DNA from: TMED14 sp965657195
GTDB lineage: Bacteria; Bacteroidota; Bacteroidia; Flavobacteriales; Schleiferiaceae
Direction: 5' to 3'
Length of the DNA stretch: 45,445 nt
Assembly (NCBI GenBank): GCA_965657195.1
Contig: CBFHNK010000006.1
Span: 1-45,445, forward strand
The notes below the pieces were generated by a model. It saw only the letters and a list, made by a program, of their open reading frames with translations. It ran no database searches and was not told the DNA's origin. The position numbers were made by a program, and so were the translations under genes. Positions 32,379 to 39,919 of this stretch are shown in pieces. Every line of letters starts with the position of its first letter. Position 1 is the stretch's first letter.

Positions 32379-32648
32379 ATGGCAAAAGAATCAATGAAAG
32401 CGCGTGAGCGCAAGCGCGAGGCTCTCGTTGCAAAGTATGCTGCGAAGCGTGCGGCCCTCAAAGAAGCCGGGGACTACGATGCCCTTCAAAAGCTTCCCAA
32501 GAATGCATCACCAGTTCGCCTTCACAATCGCTGCAAACTGACCGGTCGACCACGTGGATACATGCGTCAGTTTGGTATCTCACGCGTTACGTTCCGCGAG
32601 ATGGCCCTAAATGGTCTGATCCCAGGAGTAAAGAAGAGCAGCTGGTAA
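32379..32648 (+). CDS. rpsN: 30S ribosomal protein S14 (zinc-free type)
   Basis: Small-subunit head protein; 89 residues. MKARERKREALVAKYAAKRA is followed by SPVRLHNRCKLTGRPRGYMR and FGISRVTFREMA. Only one cysteine remains in the region that holds four in the zinc-binding form, so this is the C-minus class, which works without zinc. Three bases separate it from rplE and 19 from rpsH, one of the larger gaps in the block. Confidence 0.98.
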   Translation: MAKESMKARERKREALVAKYAAKRAALKEAGDYDALQKLPKNASPVRLHNRCKLTGRPRGYMRQFGISRVTFREMALNGLIPGVKKSSW

Positions 32649-32667
32649 CCTCAATAGAAGACAAGAA

Positions 32668-33066
32668 ATGTATACTGATCCCATTGCAGATTTTTTGACT
32701 CGCCTTCGCAACGGTGCGAAAGCTGGTCACGCTGTCGTCGAGGTTCCGAGCAGCAAGATGAAGGCGGAAATTGCCCGAATTCTTATGGACCAAGGTTTTA
32801 TTAAGGACTTTAAAGTTGACGAAACGGGTCCTCAGGGAATCCTTAAGGTTGCTTTGAAGTACGATAAGGCGTCTAAGCGTTCGGTAATCCGCGGTATTGA
32901 CCGTGTTTCGCGCCCGGGCCTTCGCAACTACCAATCATCAACTGACTTACCTCGTGTAAAGAACGGTTTGGGTATTGCAATCGTCAGTACGTCGCATGGT
33001 ATGATGACCGATAAAGAAGCCCGCACACAGAATGTTGGCGGTGAAGTAGTTTGTTTCGTTTATTAA
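32668..33066 (+). CDS. rpsH: 30S ribosomal protein S8
   Basis: Binds the central domain of 16S rRNA and in E. coli represses the spc operon at the rplE site; 132 residues. DPIADFLTRLRNGAKAG opens the protein, and GLGIAIVSTSHGMMTDKEAR is the classic C-terminal signature, ending GGEVVCFVY. No S8-type stem-loop can be recognised by eye around the rplE start here. rplF follows after 9 bases. Confidence 0.99.
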   Translation: MYTDPIADFLTRLRNGAKAGHAVVEVPSSKMKAEIARILMDQGFIKDFKVDETGPQGILKVALKYDKASKRSVIRGIDRVSRPGLRNYQSSTDLPRVKNGLGIAIVSTSHGMMTDKEARTQNVGGEVVCFVY

Positions 33067-33075
33067 ATACCGAAC

Positions 33076-33630
33076 ATGTCACGAGTTGGTAAATCCCCTA
33101 TCACAGTCCCCGCAGGCGTTGAGCTTTCGATTGAGGGAAGTGTGGTTACCGTTAAAGGCAAACTAGGAACATTGACTGAGTCAATTAATCCGGAGATTAC
33201 ATTCGAACGCGAAGGTGATGTGCTTACGGTAATTCGTCCTACAGACAATAAGTTACACCGCGCCCAGCATGGCTTGTACCGTGCCCTGATCAATAACATG
33301 ATTCAAGGTGTATCGCAAGGCTTCCAGAAGAATTTGGAGCTTGTTGGTGTAGGTTACCGTGCTTCACACCAAGGTCAAAACCTCGAGCTTTCGCTTGGTT
33401 ACTCGCACATTTTTGTTCTTCAGGTTCCTAAGGAGGTTAGCCTCAATACGGTTTCAGAGAAAGGTAAGAATCCAATTGTCGAGTTGGCATCGTACGACAA
33501 GCAATTGCTTGGAGCCGTGGCCGCTAAAATCCGAAGCCTCCGCAAACCGGAGCCTTTTAAAGGCAAAGGAGTTCGTTATGTTGGCGAAATCGTTCGCCGG
33601 AAAGCTGGTAAATCAGGTGCTAAGAAGTAA
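33076..33630 (+). CDS. rplF: 50S ribosomal protein L6
   Basis: Large-subunit protein near the factor-binding site, made of two similar domains; 184 residues. MSRVGKSPITVPAGVEL opens it, GYRASHQGQNLELSLGYSH lies at the domain boundary, and the C-terminal signature PEPFKGKGVRYVGEIVRRK is diagnostic. Spacing to rplR is 6 bases. Resistance-associated truncations of the tail known in E. coli are not present. Confidence 0.99.
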   Translation: MSRVGKSPITVPAGVELSIEGSVVTVKGKLGTLTESINPEITFEREGDVLTVIRPTDNKLHRAQHGLYRALINNMIQGVSQGFQKNLELVGVGYRASHQGQNLELSLGYSHIFVLQVPKEVSLNTVSEKGKNPIVELASYDKQLLGAVAAKIRSLRKPEPFKGKGVRYVGEIVRRKAGKSGAKK

Positions 33631-33636
33631 GAAATT

Positions 33637-33993
33637 ATGGCAACTAAAAGTTTAAGTCGTCGCGAGCGCATTCACTTGCGTGTTCGTAAAGTGGTAGAGG
33701 GAACACCGTCTCGTCCCCGTTTGGCCGTGTTTCGCTCAAGTAAGGAGATTTATGCCCAAATCATTGATGATTTGTCTGGTGTAACAATTTGCTCAGCAGC
33801 ATCATTGAAAAAGTCTGAACGCGTGGTCAGCGGCTCAAAGCTCGACCAAGCACGTCAAGTGGGTTTGCAGATTGCGGAACTTGCGAAGGCAAAGGGTATT
33901 GAGCAGGTCTCGTTTGATCGTGGTGGCTTTTTGTACCATGGACGTGTAAAATCATTGGCCGAAGGAGCTCGCGAGGGAGGCCTGAATTTCTAA
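33637..33993 (+). CDS. rplR: 50S ribosomal protein L18
   Basis: 5S rRNA-binding protein of the central protuberance; 118 residues. LSRRERIHLRVRKVVEGTPS opens it, and RPRLAVFRSSKEIYAQIIDD, SFDRGGFLYHGRVKSLAEGA and REGGLNF close the typical pattern. The arginine-rich N-terminus contacts 5S rRNA. rpsE begins 7 bases later. Confidence 0.99.
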   Translation: MATKSLSRRERIHLRVRKVVEGTPSRPRLAVFRSSKEIYAQIIDDLSGVTICSAASLKKSERVVSGSKLDQARQVGLQIAELAKAKGIEQVSFDRGGFLYHGRVKSLAEGAREGGLNF

Positions 33994-34000
33994 GAATGTT

Positions 34001-34519
34001 ATGAAAGAGATTGCATCAAAAAAAGTAAAGCCAAGCGGCTTGGAGCTCGTTGACCGCCTTGTTGGCGTGCAGCGTGTAACCAAAACCACCAAAGGTGGCC
34101 GTACATTTTCATTCACTGCGATTGTAGTGGTTGGAGACGAGCACGGAATTGGTGGCTATGGCTTGGGTAAATCCAAAGAAGTATCTGAGGCGGTAACCAA
34201 GGGAATCGAGGATGCCAAGAAGAATTTATACAAGTTTCCCGTGATTAAGGGTACTGTTCCTCACGAGCAAGACGGTAAGTTTGGCGGAGCGCGCGTGTTC
34301 CTGCGTCCTGCGTCAAGCGGTACGGGTGTAATCGCCGGTGGTGCAATGCGCGCCGTTCTTGAGTGTGTTGGTGTTCACGACGTTCTTGCGAAGAGCAAGG
34401 GTTCATCAAACCCACACAACCTTGTAAAGGCGACGTTTGAGGCTCTTCACTTGATGCGCGATGCGCACCAGGTTGCCAAGACTCGCGGTATTGCGCTCAA
34501 TAAAGTATTCAACGGTTAA
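34001..34519 (+). CDS. rpsE: 30S ribosomal protein S5
   Basis: Small-subunit protein at the mRNA entry site affecting fidelity; 172 residues. The double-stranded RNA-binding-like N-domain shows RVTKTTKGGRTFSFTAIVVV and GIGGYGLGKSKEVSEAV; the C-domain has RPASSGTGVIAGGAMRAVLE and SKGSSNPHNLVKATFEAL. The spectinomycin-contact loop (KTTKGG) is intact, suggesting normal drug sensitivity. rpmD follows after 13 bases. Confidence 0.99.
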   Translation: MKEIASKKVKPSGLELVDRLVGVQRVTKTTKGGRTFSFTAIVVVGDEHGIGGYGLGKSKEVSEAVTKGIEDAKKNLYKFPVIKGTVPHEQDGKFGGARVFLRPASSGTGVIAGGAMRAVLECVGVHDVLAKSKGSSNPHNLVKATFEALHLMRDAHQVAKTRGIALNKVFNG

Positions 34520-34532
34520 TTCACACGATACC

Positions 34533-34718
34533 ATGGCACGAATTAAAGTCACTAAGGTTCGCAGTACGATTGACCGTCCGCCGTACCAAAAAGCAACTAT
34601 GGAGGCGCTAGGCCTTCGTAAGATGAATCAGTGTGTGGAGCACGAGGCGACGCCCCAGATTTTGGGAATGGTTCGCGCGGTGAACCACTTAGTTAAAGTT
34701 GAAGAAGTTAACGCTTAA
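34533..34718 (+). CDS. rpmD: 50S ribosomal protein L30
   Basis: Small large-subunit protein of 61 residues. The ATG at 34533 (MARIKVTKVRSTIDRPPYQK) is the correct start: an upstream in-frame ATG lies inside rpsE and would add 24 residues unlike the family. The motif ALGLRKMNQCVEHEATPQIL matches L30, ending with MVRAVNHLVKVEEV. rplO begins five bases later. It is one of the proteins missing in some bacteria, but present and complete here. Confidence 0.97.
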   Translation: MARIKVTKVRSTIDRPPYQKATMEALGLRKMNQCVEHEATPQILGMVRAVNHLVKVEEVNA

Positions 34719-34723
34719 TTATC

Positions 34724-35188
34724 ATGGCAGCATTGCACGAACTTAAGCCTGCTCCAGGAGCAGTAAAGACCAAGAAGCGCCTCGGGCGTGGAGAAGGCAC
34801 CGGAAATGGTGGCACCGCTGGAGCTGGCCACAAGGGTCAGAAGGCTCGTACGGGCTACAGCAAGAAAATTGGATTTGAAGGTGGTCAAATGCCACTTCAG
34901 CGCCGCGTACCAAAGTTTGGTTTTAAGAATCCAAACCGTGTCGAGTTCCGTGCAATCAATCTTGATGTACTTGCTCAATTGGCCGAGAACCATAAAATCA
35001 CCGAGATCGGTCCGTTGGAATTGGTTCAATTCGGATTGGCAGGTAAGAATGATCTTATTAAGATTTTGGGTCGTGGTGAAGTGACGAGCGCACTCACTGT
35101 AACCGTTCACAAGGTGAGTCAATCAGCTGCTGCAGCCATTGCTGCTGCGGGTGGTAGTGTAAACCTCCTTCAAGGAAAGGCTGAGTAA
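34724..35188 (+). CDS. rplO: 50S ribosomal protein L15
   Basis: Late-assembly large-subunit protein; 154 residues. The glycine-rich, rRNA-threading N-terminus (KKRLGRGEGTGNGGTAGAGH, KGQKARTGYSKKIGFEGGQM, PLQRRVPKFGF) is diagnostic; the C-terminal globular domain includes LGRGEVTSALTVTVHKVSQS. Its stop overlaps the secY start by one base (TAATG), coupling the last ribosomal gene of the spc block to the translocon. Confidence 0.99.
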   Translation: MAALHELKPAPGAVKTKKRLGRGEGTGNGGTAGAGHKGQKARTGYSKKIGFEGGQMPLQRRVPKFGFKNPNRVEFRAINLDVLAQLAENHKITEIGPLELVQFGLAGKNDLIKILGRGEVTSALTVTVHKVSQSAAAAIAAAGGSVNLLQGKAE

Positions 35189-36522
35189 TGAAAAAGCTCA
35201 TCGAAACCTTTCGGAACATCTGGGCCATCCAAGAGCTTCGTGATAAGATCACGTTGACTTTCGGATTACTCTTGGTGTACCGCTTGGGTTCTAATGTGGT
35301 CCTGCCGGGTATCGATCCGACTAGTTTGGATCAACTTCAGAACCAAGCCTCTGAAGGTTTGGTTGGTTTGATCAACGCCTTCTCAGGTGGTGCCTTTGCC
35401 AACGCTTCGGTACTTGCACTCGGAATCATGCCGTACATCTCGGCATCAATTTTCATGCAGCTTGCTGGCTTGGCAATTCCGGCCATTAGCAAAATGCAAA
35501 AAGAGGGTGAGTCAGGACGTCGCAAGTTGAATCAAATCACGCGCTACCTAACCATTTTGGTGGTTGCTGCTCAGGCCCCCGGATACATCACAAACCTGAT
35601 GTACCAAGGTGTTGAGATTACTTTGCCTACAACCGCTTTTTGGTTTTCTGCATGGATTACCTTGATTGCGGGTACCATCTTCGCCATGTGGCTGGGTGAG
35701 AAGATTACGGATAAGGGTATCGGAAACGGTATCTCCCTATTGATCATGATTGGTATTATTGCTTCATTCCCGCAGTCGTTCTTGCAAGAACTTGTGACTC
35801 AGTTGAGTCCTGCGGGTGGCGGATGGATTGTATTCCTGCTTGAGATGGTGGCTTTGTACTTGGTCATATTGTTCGCGATCGCATTGACTCAGGCTGTTCG
35901 TCAAATTCCTTTGGAATATGCAAAGCGTGTGGCGGGCGGAAGCTCAAAGTCATTAGGTCGCAGCTACTTGCCTGTGCGAGTAAATGCCTCTGGGGTTATG
36001 CCGATCATATTTGCCCAGGCTCTGATGTTCATCCCGTTGACCATAGTACAGTATGCCGGACTTGAGGGTACTGGTACTACGTGGATGGTTGATGTGTTCG
36101 GAGACATTCAAGGATTTTGGTACAACTTCGTATTTGTAGTGTTGATTTTGGTGTTCACGTACTTCTACACGGCAATTCAAATTAATACGACGCAGATCTC
36201 AGACGATCTGATGCGCAATGGTGGTTTTGTCCCAGGTGTTAAGCCTGGAGGTGATACGGCTCGTTTTATTGACGACGTGCTTGCGAAAATCACATTACCT
36301 GGAGCTCTGTTGCTCTCAGCGATTGCGATTTTGCCCGCCATCTTGATGAATTTTGGTGTGAGTATGACCTGGGCGCAGTTCTACGGCGGAACCTCACTGT
36401 TGATCATTGTAGGAGTTGTACTTGATACCCTCATGCAAGTAGAAAGCTACCTTCTGAACCGTCACTACGACGGCCTCATGGACGGAGGTCGCATTCGTGG
36501 ACGTAATGCGGAATCGCTGTAA
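35188..36522 (+). CDS. secY: Protein translocase channel subunit SecY
   Basis: Central channel of the Sec translocon; 444 residues with ten membrane segments. Helix 1 follows QELRDKITLTFGLLLVYRLG; the plug/helix 2 region has FSGGAFANASVLALGIMPYI, the large cytoplasmic loop has RRKLNQITRYLTI, and the SecA/ribosome-contact loops include IPLEYAKRVAGG and PGVKPGGDTARFID. The usual adk and map genes do not follow it; infA starts three bases later. Confidence 0.99.
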   Translation: MKKLIETFRNIWAIQELRDKITLTFGLLLVYRLGSNVVLPGIDPTSLDQLQNQASEGLVGLINAFSGGAFANASVLALGIMPYISASIFMQLAGLAIPAISKMQKEGESGRRKLNQITRYLTILVVAAQAPGYITNLMYQGVEITLPTTAFWFSAWITLIAGTIFAMWLGEKITDKGIGNGISLLIMIGIIASFPQSFLQELVTQLSPAGGGWIVFLLEMVALYLVILFAIALTQAVRQIPLEYAKRVAGGSSKSLGRSYLPVRVNASGVMPIIFAQALMFIPLTIVQYAGLEGTGTTWMVDVFGDIQGFWYNFVFVVLILVFTYFYTAIQINTTQISDDLMRNGGFVPGVKPGGDTARFIDDVLAKITLPGALLLSAIAILPAILMNFGVSMTWAQFYGGTSLLIIVGVVLDTLMQVESYLLNRHYDGLMDGGRIRGRNAESL

Positions 36523-36525
36523 GCT

Positions 36526-36741
36526 ATGTCAAAGCAAGGAGCGATTACGCAAGATGGTACCATCACCGAGAACCTCTCAAACGCGATGTTTCGCGTAGAG
36601 TTGGAGAATGGTCATGTGGTTACCGCTCACATCTCTGGCAAGATGCGCATGCACTACATCAAACTCTTGCCTGGAGATCGTGTGAAGTTGGAGTTATCTC
36701 CGTACGACTTGTCGAAAGCACGAATTGTATACCGCTACTAA
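36526..36741 (+). CDS. infA: Translation initiation factor IF-1
   Basis: OB-fold factor that occupies the ribosomal A site during initiation; 71 residues. The family run is GTITENLSNAMFRVELENGH, then VTAHISGKMRMHYIKLLPGD and LSPYDLSKARIVYRY. It lies between secY (3 bases) and rpmJ (24 bases), the standard position in Gram-negative spc-alpha junctions lacking adk and map. Confidence 0.99.
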   Translation: MSKQGAITQDGTITENLSNAMFRVELENGHVVTAHISGKMRMHYIKLLPGDRVKLELSPYDLSKARIVYRY

Positions 36742-36765
36742 ACCGAACGTTTTTAATCGCAACCG

Positions 36766-36882
36766 ATGAAAGTTAGAGCATCCCTCAAAAAGCGCAGCGT
36801 GGACTGTAAAATTGTCCGTCGCAAAGGCCGCTTGTATATTATTAACAAGAAAAATCCGAAGCTCAAGCAGCGTCAGGGCTAA
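36766..36882 (+). CDS. rpmJ: 50S ribosomal protein L36 (zinc-free type)
   Basis: Smallest large-subunit protein, 38 residues, read directly from ATG at 36766 to TAA at 36880-36882. MKVRASLKKRSVDCKIVRRK and the ending NPKLKQRQG are diagnostic. Of the four zinc ligands of the classic form (Cys11, Cys14, Cys27, His33), only Cys14 remains; the others are Ser, Asn and Leu, so it cannot hold zinc. This C-minus form agrees with the zinc-free S14 nearby and is common in Bacteroidota. rpsM begins 18 bases later. Confidence 0.97.
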   Translation: MKVRASLKKRSVDCKIVRRKGRLYIINKKNPKLKQRQG

Positions 36883-36900
36883 TCCAATCCGAACAGAAGA

Positions 36901-37278
36901 ATGGCACGTATTGCAGGAATTGACCTCCCCCGGAACAAGCGCGGTGAAATCGGCTTGACCTATATCTACGGAATAGGGCGTTCAAAAGCCCAAACAATTT
37001 TGAACACGGTTGGCGTTGACGTCAACATTAAAGTTCAAGATTGGACTGACGATCAACTTCAGTTAATCCGAGATTACATCACCGGCAACATGAAAGTTGA
37101 AGGTGAACTTCGTTCGGAGGTTTCAATGAGTATTAAGCGCCTCATGGACATTGGCTGCCAACGTGGCATCCGACACCGTCTTGGTTTACCGTTGCGCGGT
37201 CAGCGTACGAAGAACAACAGCCGCACTCGCAAGGGTAAGCGCAAGACTGTAGCAAACAAGAAGAAGGCAACTAAATAA
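36901..37278 (+). CDS. rpsM: 30S ribosomal protein S13
   Basis: Head protein forming bridges to the large subunit and touching P-site tRNA with its tail; 125 residues. MARIAGIDLPRNKRGEIGLT and YIYGIGRSKAQTIL open it, and the tRNA-facing basic tail is GQRTKNNSRTRKGKRKTVAN. It heads the alpha block (rpsM-rpsK-rpsD-rpoA-rplQ), with 19 bases to rpsK. Confidence 0.99.
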   Translation: MARIAGIDLPRNKRGEIGLTYIYGIGRSKAQTILNTVGVDVNIKVQDWTDDQLQLIRDYITGNMKVEGELRSEVSMSIKRLMDIGCQRGIRHRLGLPLRGQRTKNNSRTRKGKRKTVANKKKATK

Positions 37279-37297
37279 GCACTAAGCGTTAGAAGCG

Positions 37298-37699
37298 ATG
37301 GCAAAACAGAATTCTAAAACCGCGAAGACCACAAAGAAGCGGAAGGTTAAGGTGGAGTCGGTGGGCGAGGCGCACATCAGCACTACGTTCAACAACATCA
37401 TTATTGCATTGACGAATACTCAGGGACAAGTTATCTCTTGGTCTTCGGCAGGTAAGATGGGGTTCCGTGGGTCTAAGAAGAATACCCCTTATGCAGCTCA
37501 AGTAGCTGCAGAGCAAGCTGCTGGTGTAGCTATGGAAGCGGGACTTCGCAAAGTCAAGGTCTATGTAAAAGGTCCAGGAAACGGTCGTGAAAGCGCGATT
37601 CGGAGCCTGTCCAATACTGGTATTGAAGTCACAGAAATTGTGGACATCACGCCAATTCCTCACAACGGTTGCCGTCCCCCGAAGCGCCGCCGCGTATAA
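37298..37699 (+). CDS. rpsK: 30S ribosomal protein S11
   Basis: Platform protein that shapes the E site; 133 residues. After a basic N-terminal extension (AKTTKKRKVKVESVGEAH), the core shows STTFNNIIIALTNTQGQVIS, GFRGSKKNTPYAAQVAAEQA and VKGPGNGRESAIRSL, ending with the invariant DITPIPHNGCRPPKRRRV. rpsD follows after 27 bases. No odd features. Confidence 0.99.
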   Translation: MAKQNSKTAKTTKKRKVKVESVGEAHISTTFNNIIIALTNTQGQVISWSSAGKMGFRGSKKNTPYAAQVAAEQAAGVAMEAGLRKVKVYVKGPGNGRESAIRSLSNTGIEVTEIVDITPIPHNGCRPPKRRRV

Positions 37700-37726
37700 T
37701 CATTTAGTAAATAGAAGCAGAAAGAT

Positions 37727-38335
37727 ATGGCACGTTACCGAGGTCCTGTTACGAAAATCGCCCGTCGTTTTGGCGAACCCATCTTTGGTCCGGATCGTTC
37801 ACTGGACAAGCGAAACTACCCTCCGGGGCAGCACGGCTTCCAACGCAAGCGCGGAAAGAAAAGTGAATACTCTGTTCAGCTTGCTGAGAAGCAAAAGGCA
37901 AAGTATACCTATGGAATTTTGGAGCGCCAGTTCCGCATTATGTTCGACCACGCTTCGCGTTCTAAGGGTATTACCGGTGAGGTGTTACTTCAGCTCTGCG
38001 AGCGTCGTTTGGATAATGTTGTCTACCGTTTGGGTATTGCCCCAACGCGTCGTGCGGCGCGTCAGTTGGTGACCCATTGCCACGTTACGGTGAATGGTGA
38101 AGTACTCAATATTCCTTCTTACTCGGTTACTTTGAATGATGTGATTGCAATTCGTGAGCGCTCAAAGTCGCTTGAAGTAGTTGCAAACAGCCTAGGTTCT
38201 AACCGTTCAGACCAATACCCTTGGATGGAATGGAATTCAGCCACGATGAGCGGTAAAATGCTCAGCGTCCCCACTCGCGATATGATCCCTGAAAACATCA
38301 AGGAACAGTTGATTGTCGAACTCTATTCGAAATAA
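37727..38335 (+). CDS. rpsD: 30S ribosomal protein S4
   Basis: Primary assembly protein of the 30S body and part of the mRNA entry pore; 202 residues. MARYRGPVTKIARRFGEPIF opens it; NYPPGQHG is conserved, and the S4 RNA-binding domain shows RRLDNVVYRLGIAPTRRAAR and HVTVNGEVLNIPSY. The N-terminal cysteines that bind zinc in some S4 proteins are absent. In E. coli S4 represses the alpha operon; no corresponding pseudoknot is apparent before rpsM. rpoA begins 3 bases later. Confidence 0.99.
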   Translation: MARYRGPVTKIARRFGEPIFGPDRSLDKRNYPPGQHGFQRKRGKKSEYSVQLAEKQKAKYTYGILERQFRIMFDHASRSKGITGEVLLQLCERRLDNVVYRLGIAPTRRAARQLVTHCHVTVNGEVLNIPSYSVTLNDVIAIRERSKSLEVVANSLGSNRSDQYPWMEWNSATMSGKMLSVPTRDMIPENIKEQLIVELYSK

Positions 38336-38338
38336 GTT

Positions 38339-39331
38339 ATGCCGATTCTACCTTTTCAAAAACCTGACAAAGCCCACGTCATTTCGACGTCGGAGACTAT
38401 TGGTCAGTTCGAGTTCCGCCCTTTGGAACCTGGTTTTGGCCTCACGGTCGGAAATGCGCTTCGCCGTGTATTATTGAATTCTCTGGAAGGCTATGCCTTC
38501 ACGAGTGTTCGCATCAATGGTGTGGAGCATGAATTTTCAACCATCAAAGGTGTTGTTGAGGACGTTACTGAAATGATCCTCAACCTGAAGCAGGTTCGCT
38601 TTAAGCGTCAGATTGATGGCGTAGAAGGAGAGACATTAAAAGTTGTTGTTTCTGGTAAAGACTCATTTAAAGCTGGTGATCTTTCTGCCTTTTTGACCAA
38701 CTTCCAAGTACTCAATCCCGAATTGGTGATTTGCAACATGGACCCATCCATTAAACTTGAGATGGAATTCACAGTTGAAAAGGGTCGTGGATACGTGCCA
38801 GCAGAGGAGAATAAAAAGGTAGACGCGGCAATCGGAACCATCTTCATGGATTCGATTTACACTCCGATGAAGAATGTGAGCTACGAAGTTGAAAACTTCC
38901 GCGTTGAGCAGAAGACAGACTACGAAAAGCTCGTTCTGAACATTGAAAGTGATGGCTCAATTGCGCCGGTTGATGCGTTGACTGAAGCTGCGCACATTTT
39001 GATTCAACACTTCATGCTCTTCACTGACGAGCGCATGATTACTGAGGTTGAAGTTGCAGTCGAGTCTGAGGCCTACGATGAGGAGGTTTTGGAAATGCGC
39101 AAGCTGTTGCTTCGCCCCCTCACTGAGCTTGAACTGAGTGTTCGCGCACTTAACTGCCTCAAAGCAGCCGAGGTGGAGCTCGTATCTGATTTGGTGTCGT
39201 ACACTAAGGCTGATTTGATGAAGTTCCGCAATTTTGGCAAAAAGTCGCTCACTGAGCTCGAAGATCTTGTGGTTCGCCTAGGTCTGACGTTCGGAATGGA
39301 TGTAACCAAGTACAAACTCGATAAAGAATAA
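38339..39331 (+). CDS. rpoA: RNA polymerase alpha subunit
   Basis: Assembly platform of RNA polymerase; 330 residues. The N-domain carries FRPLEPGFGLTVGNALRRVL and LNSLEGYAFTSVRINGVEHE, the dimerisation and beta-contact region. A flexible linker (about 235-250) leads to the C-domain with LSVRALNCLKAAEVELVSDL and KFRNFGKKSLTELEDLV; Arg269 matches E. coli Arg265, the main UP-element contact, so upstream A/T-rich DNA recognition should be kept. rplQ follows after 3 bases. Confidence 0.99.
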   Translation: MPILPFQKPDKAHVISTSETIGQFEFRPLEPGFGLTVGNALRRVLLNSLEGYAFTSVRINGVEHEFSTIKGVVEDVTEMILNLKQVRFKRQIDGVEGETLKVVVSGKDSFKAGDLSAFLTNFQVLNPELVICNMDPSIKLEMEFTVEKGRGYVPAEENKKVDAAIGTIFMDSIYTPMKNVSYEVENFRVEQKTDYEKLVLNIESDGSIAPVDALTEAAHILIQHFMLFTDERMITEVEVAVESEAYDEEVLEMRKLLLRPLTELELSVRALNCLKAAEVELVSDLVSYTKADLMKFRNFGKKSLTELEDLVVRLGLTFGMDVTKYKLDKE

Positions 39332-39334
39332 GAC

Positions 39335-39841
39335 ATGCGTCACGGCAAGAAATTTAATCACTTAGGACGTACAGCTTCGCACCGCAAGGCGATGCTGAGC
39401 AATATGGCGGCCTCGCTGATCACGCACAAGCGTATCAATACGACGTTGGCAAAGGCTAAGGAACTTAAGAAGTACGTTGAGCCATTGGTTACCCGTTCAA
39501 AGACCGATAGTACACACAATCGCCGTATGGTGTTTTCATACCTTCAGAGTAAGGACGCCGTCACCGAGTTGTTCCGAGAGGTAGCTGTGAAAGTTGGTGA
39601 TCGTCCAGGGGGCTACACCCGTATCATTAAGACAGGTACCCGTTTGGGTGACAACGCAGAGATGGCAATGATCGAGTTAGTTGATTTTAACGAAATCTAC
39701 TCGAACGCCAAGAAGGAAGCTAAGAAGTCAACTCGTCGTGGTCGTTCAAAGGCTGCTGCTCCTGCTGCAACCCCAGCGAATGAGGTGCCAACTGAGACTC
39801 CAGAAATAGTTGAAAACAACGAAACGAACGAAGCGGAATAA
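39335..39841 (+). CDS. rplQ: 50S ribosomal protein L17 with C-terminal extension
   Basis: Large-subunit protein near the tunnel exit; 168 residues, about 40 more than E. coli. The core has MRHGKKFNHLGRTASHRKAM, LITHKRINTTLAKAKELKKY and GYTRIIKTGTRLGDNAEMAM. The extra tail starts with a basic stretch (KKEAKKSTRRGRSKAAAP) and ends acidic (ETPEIVENNETNEAE), so it is probably disordered. It is the last gene of the long ribosomal cluster and is followed by a clear intrinsic terminator. Confidence 0.98.
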   Translation: MRHGKKFNHLGRTASHRKAMLSNMAASLITHKRINTTLAKAKELKKYVEPLVTRSKTDSTHNRRMVFSYLQSKDAVTELFREVAVKVGDRPGGYTRIIKTGTRLGDNAEMAMIELVDFNEIYSNAKKEAKKSTRRGRSKAAAPAATPANEVPTETPEIVENNETNEAE

Positions 39842-39864
39842 ACCGTGTTTGGCTCGTACTTTGC

Positions 39865-39895
39865 AAAGGATAAGGTGTCCCCTTATCCTTTTTTT
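39865..39895 (+). terminator. Intrinsic terminator of the ribosomal cluster
   Basis: An 11-bp perfect stem (AAAGGATAAGG at 39865-39875, CCTTATCCTTT at 39881-39891) with a 5-base loop is followed by a T run to 39895, 24 bases after the rplQ stop. It separates the ribosomal cluster from carA, although carA lies only 25 bases on and has no evident promoter, so read-through may feed it. Confidence 0.9.
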
Positions 39896-39919
39896 GTGCC
39901 CAATTCTTAAGTATTGATA

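Noticed and set aside
34461..34532. Upstream ATG that would lengthen L30 by 24 residues
   Set aside because: The added part lies inside the rpsE coding sequence and is unlike any L30 N-terminus; ATG at 34533 gives the usual 61 residues.
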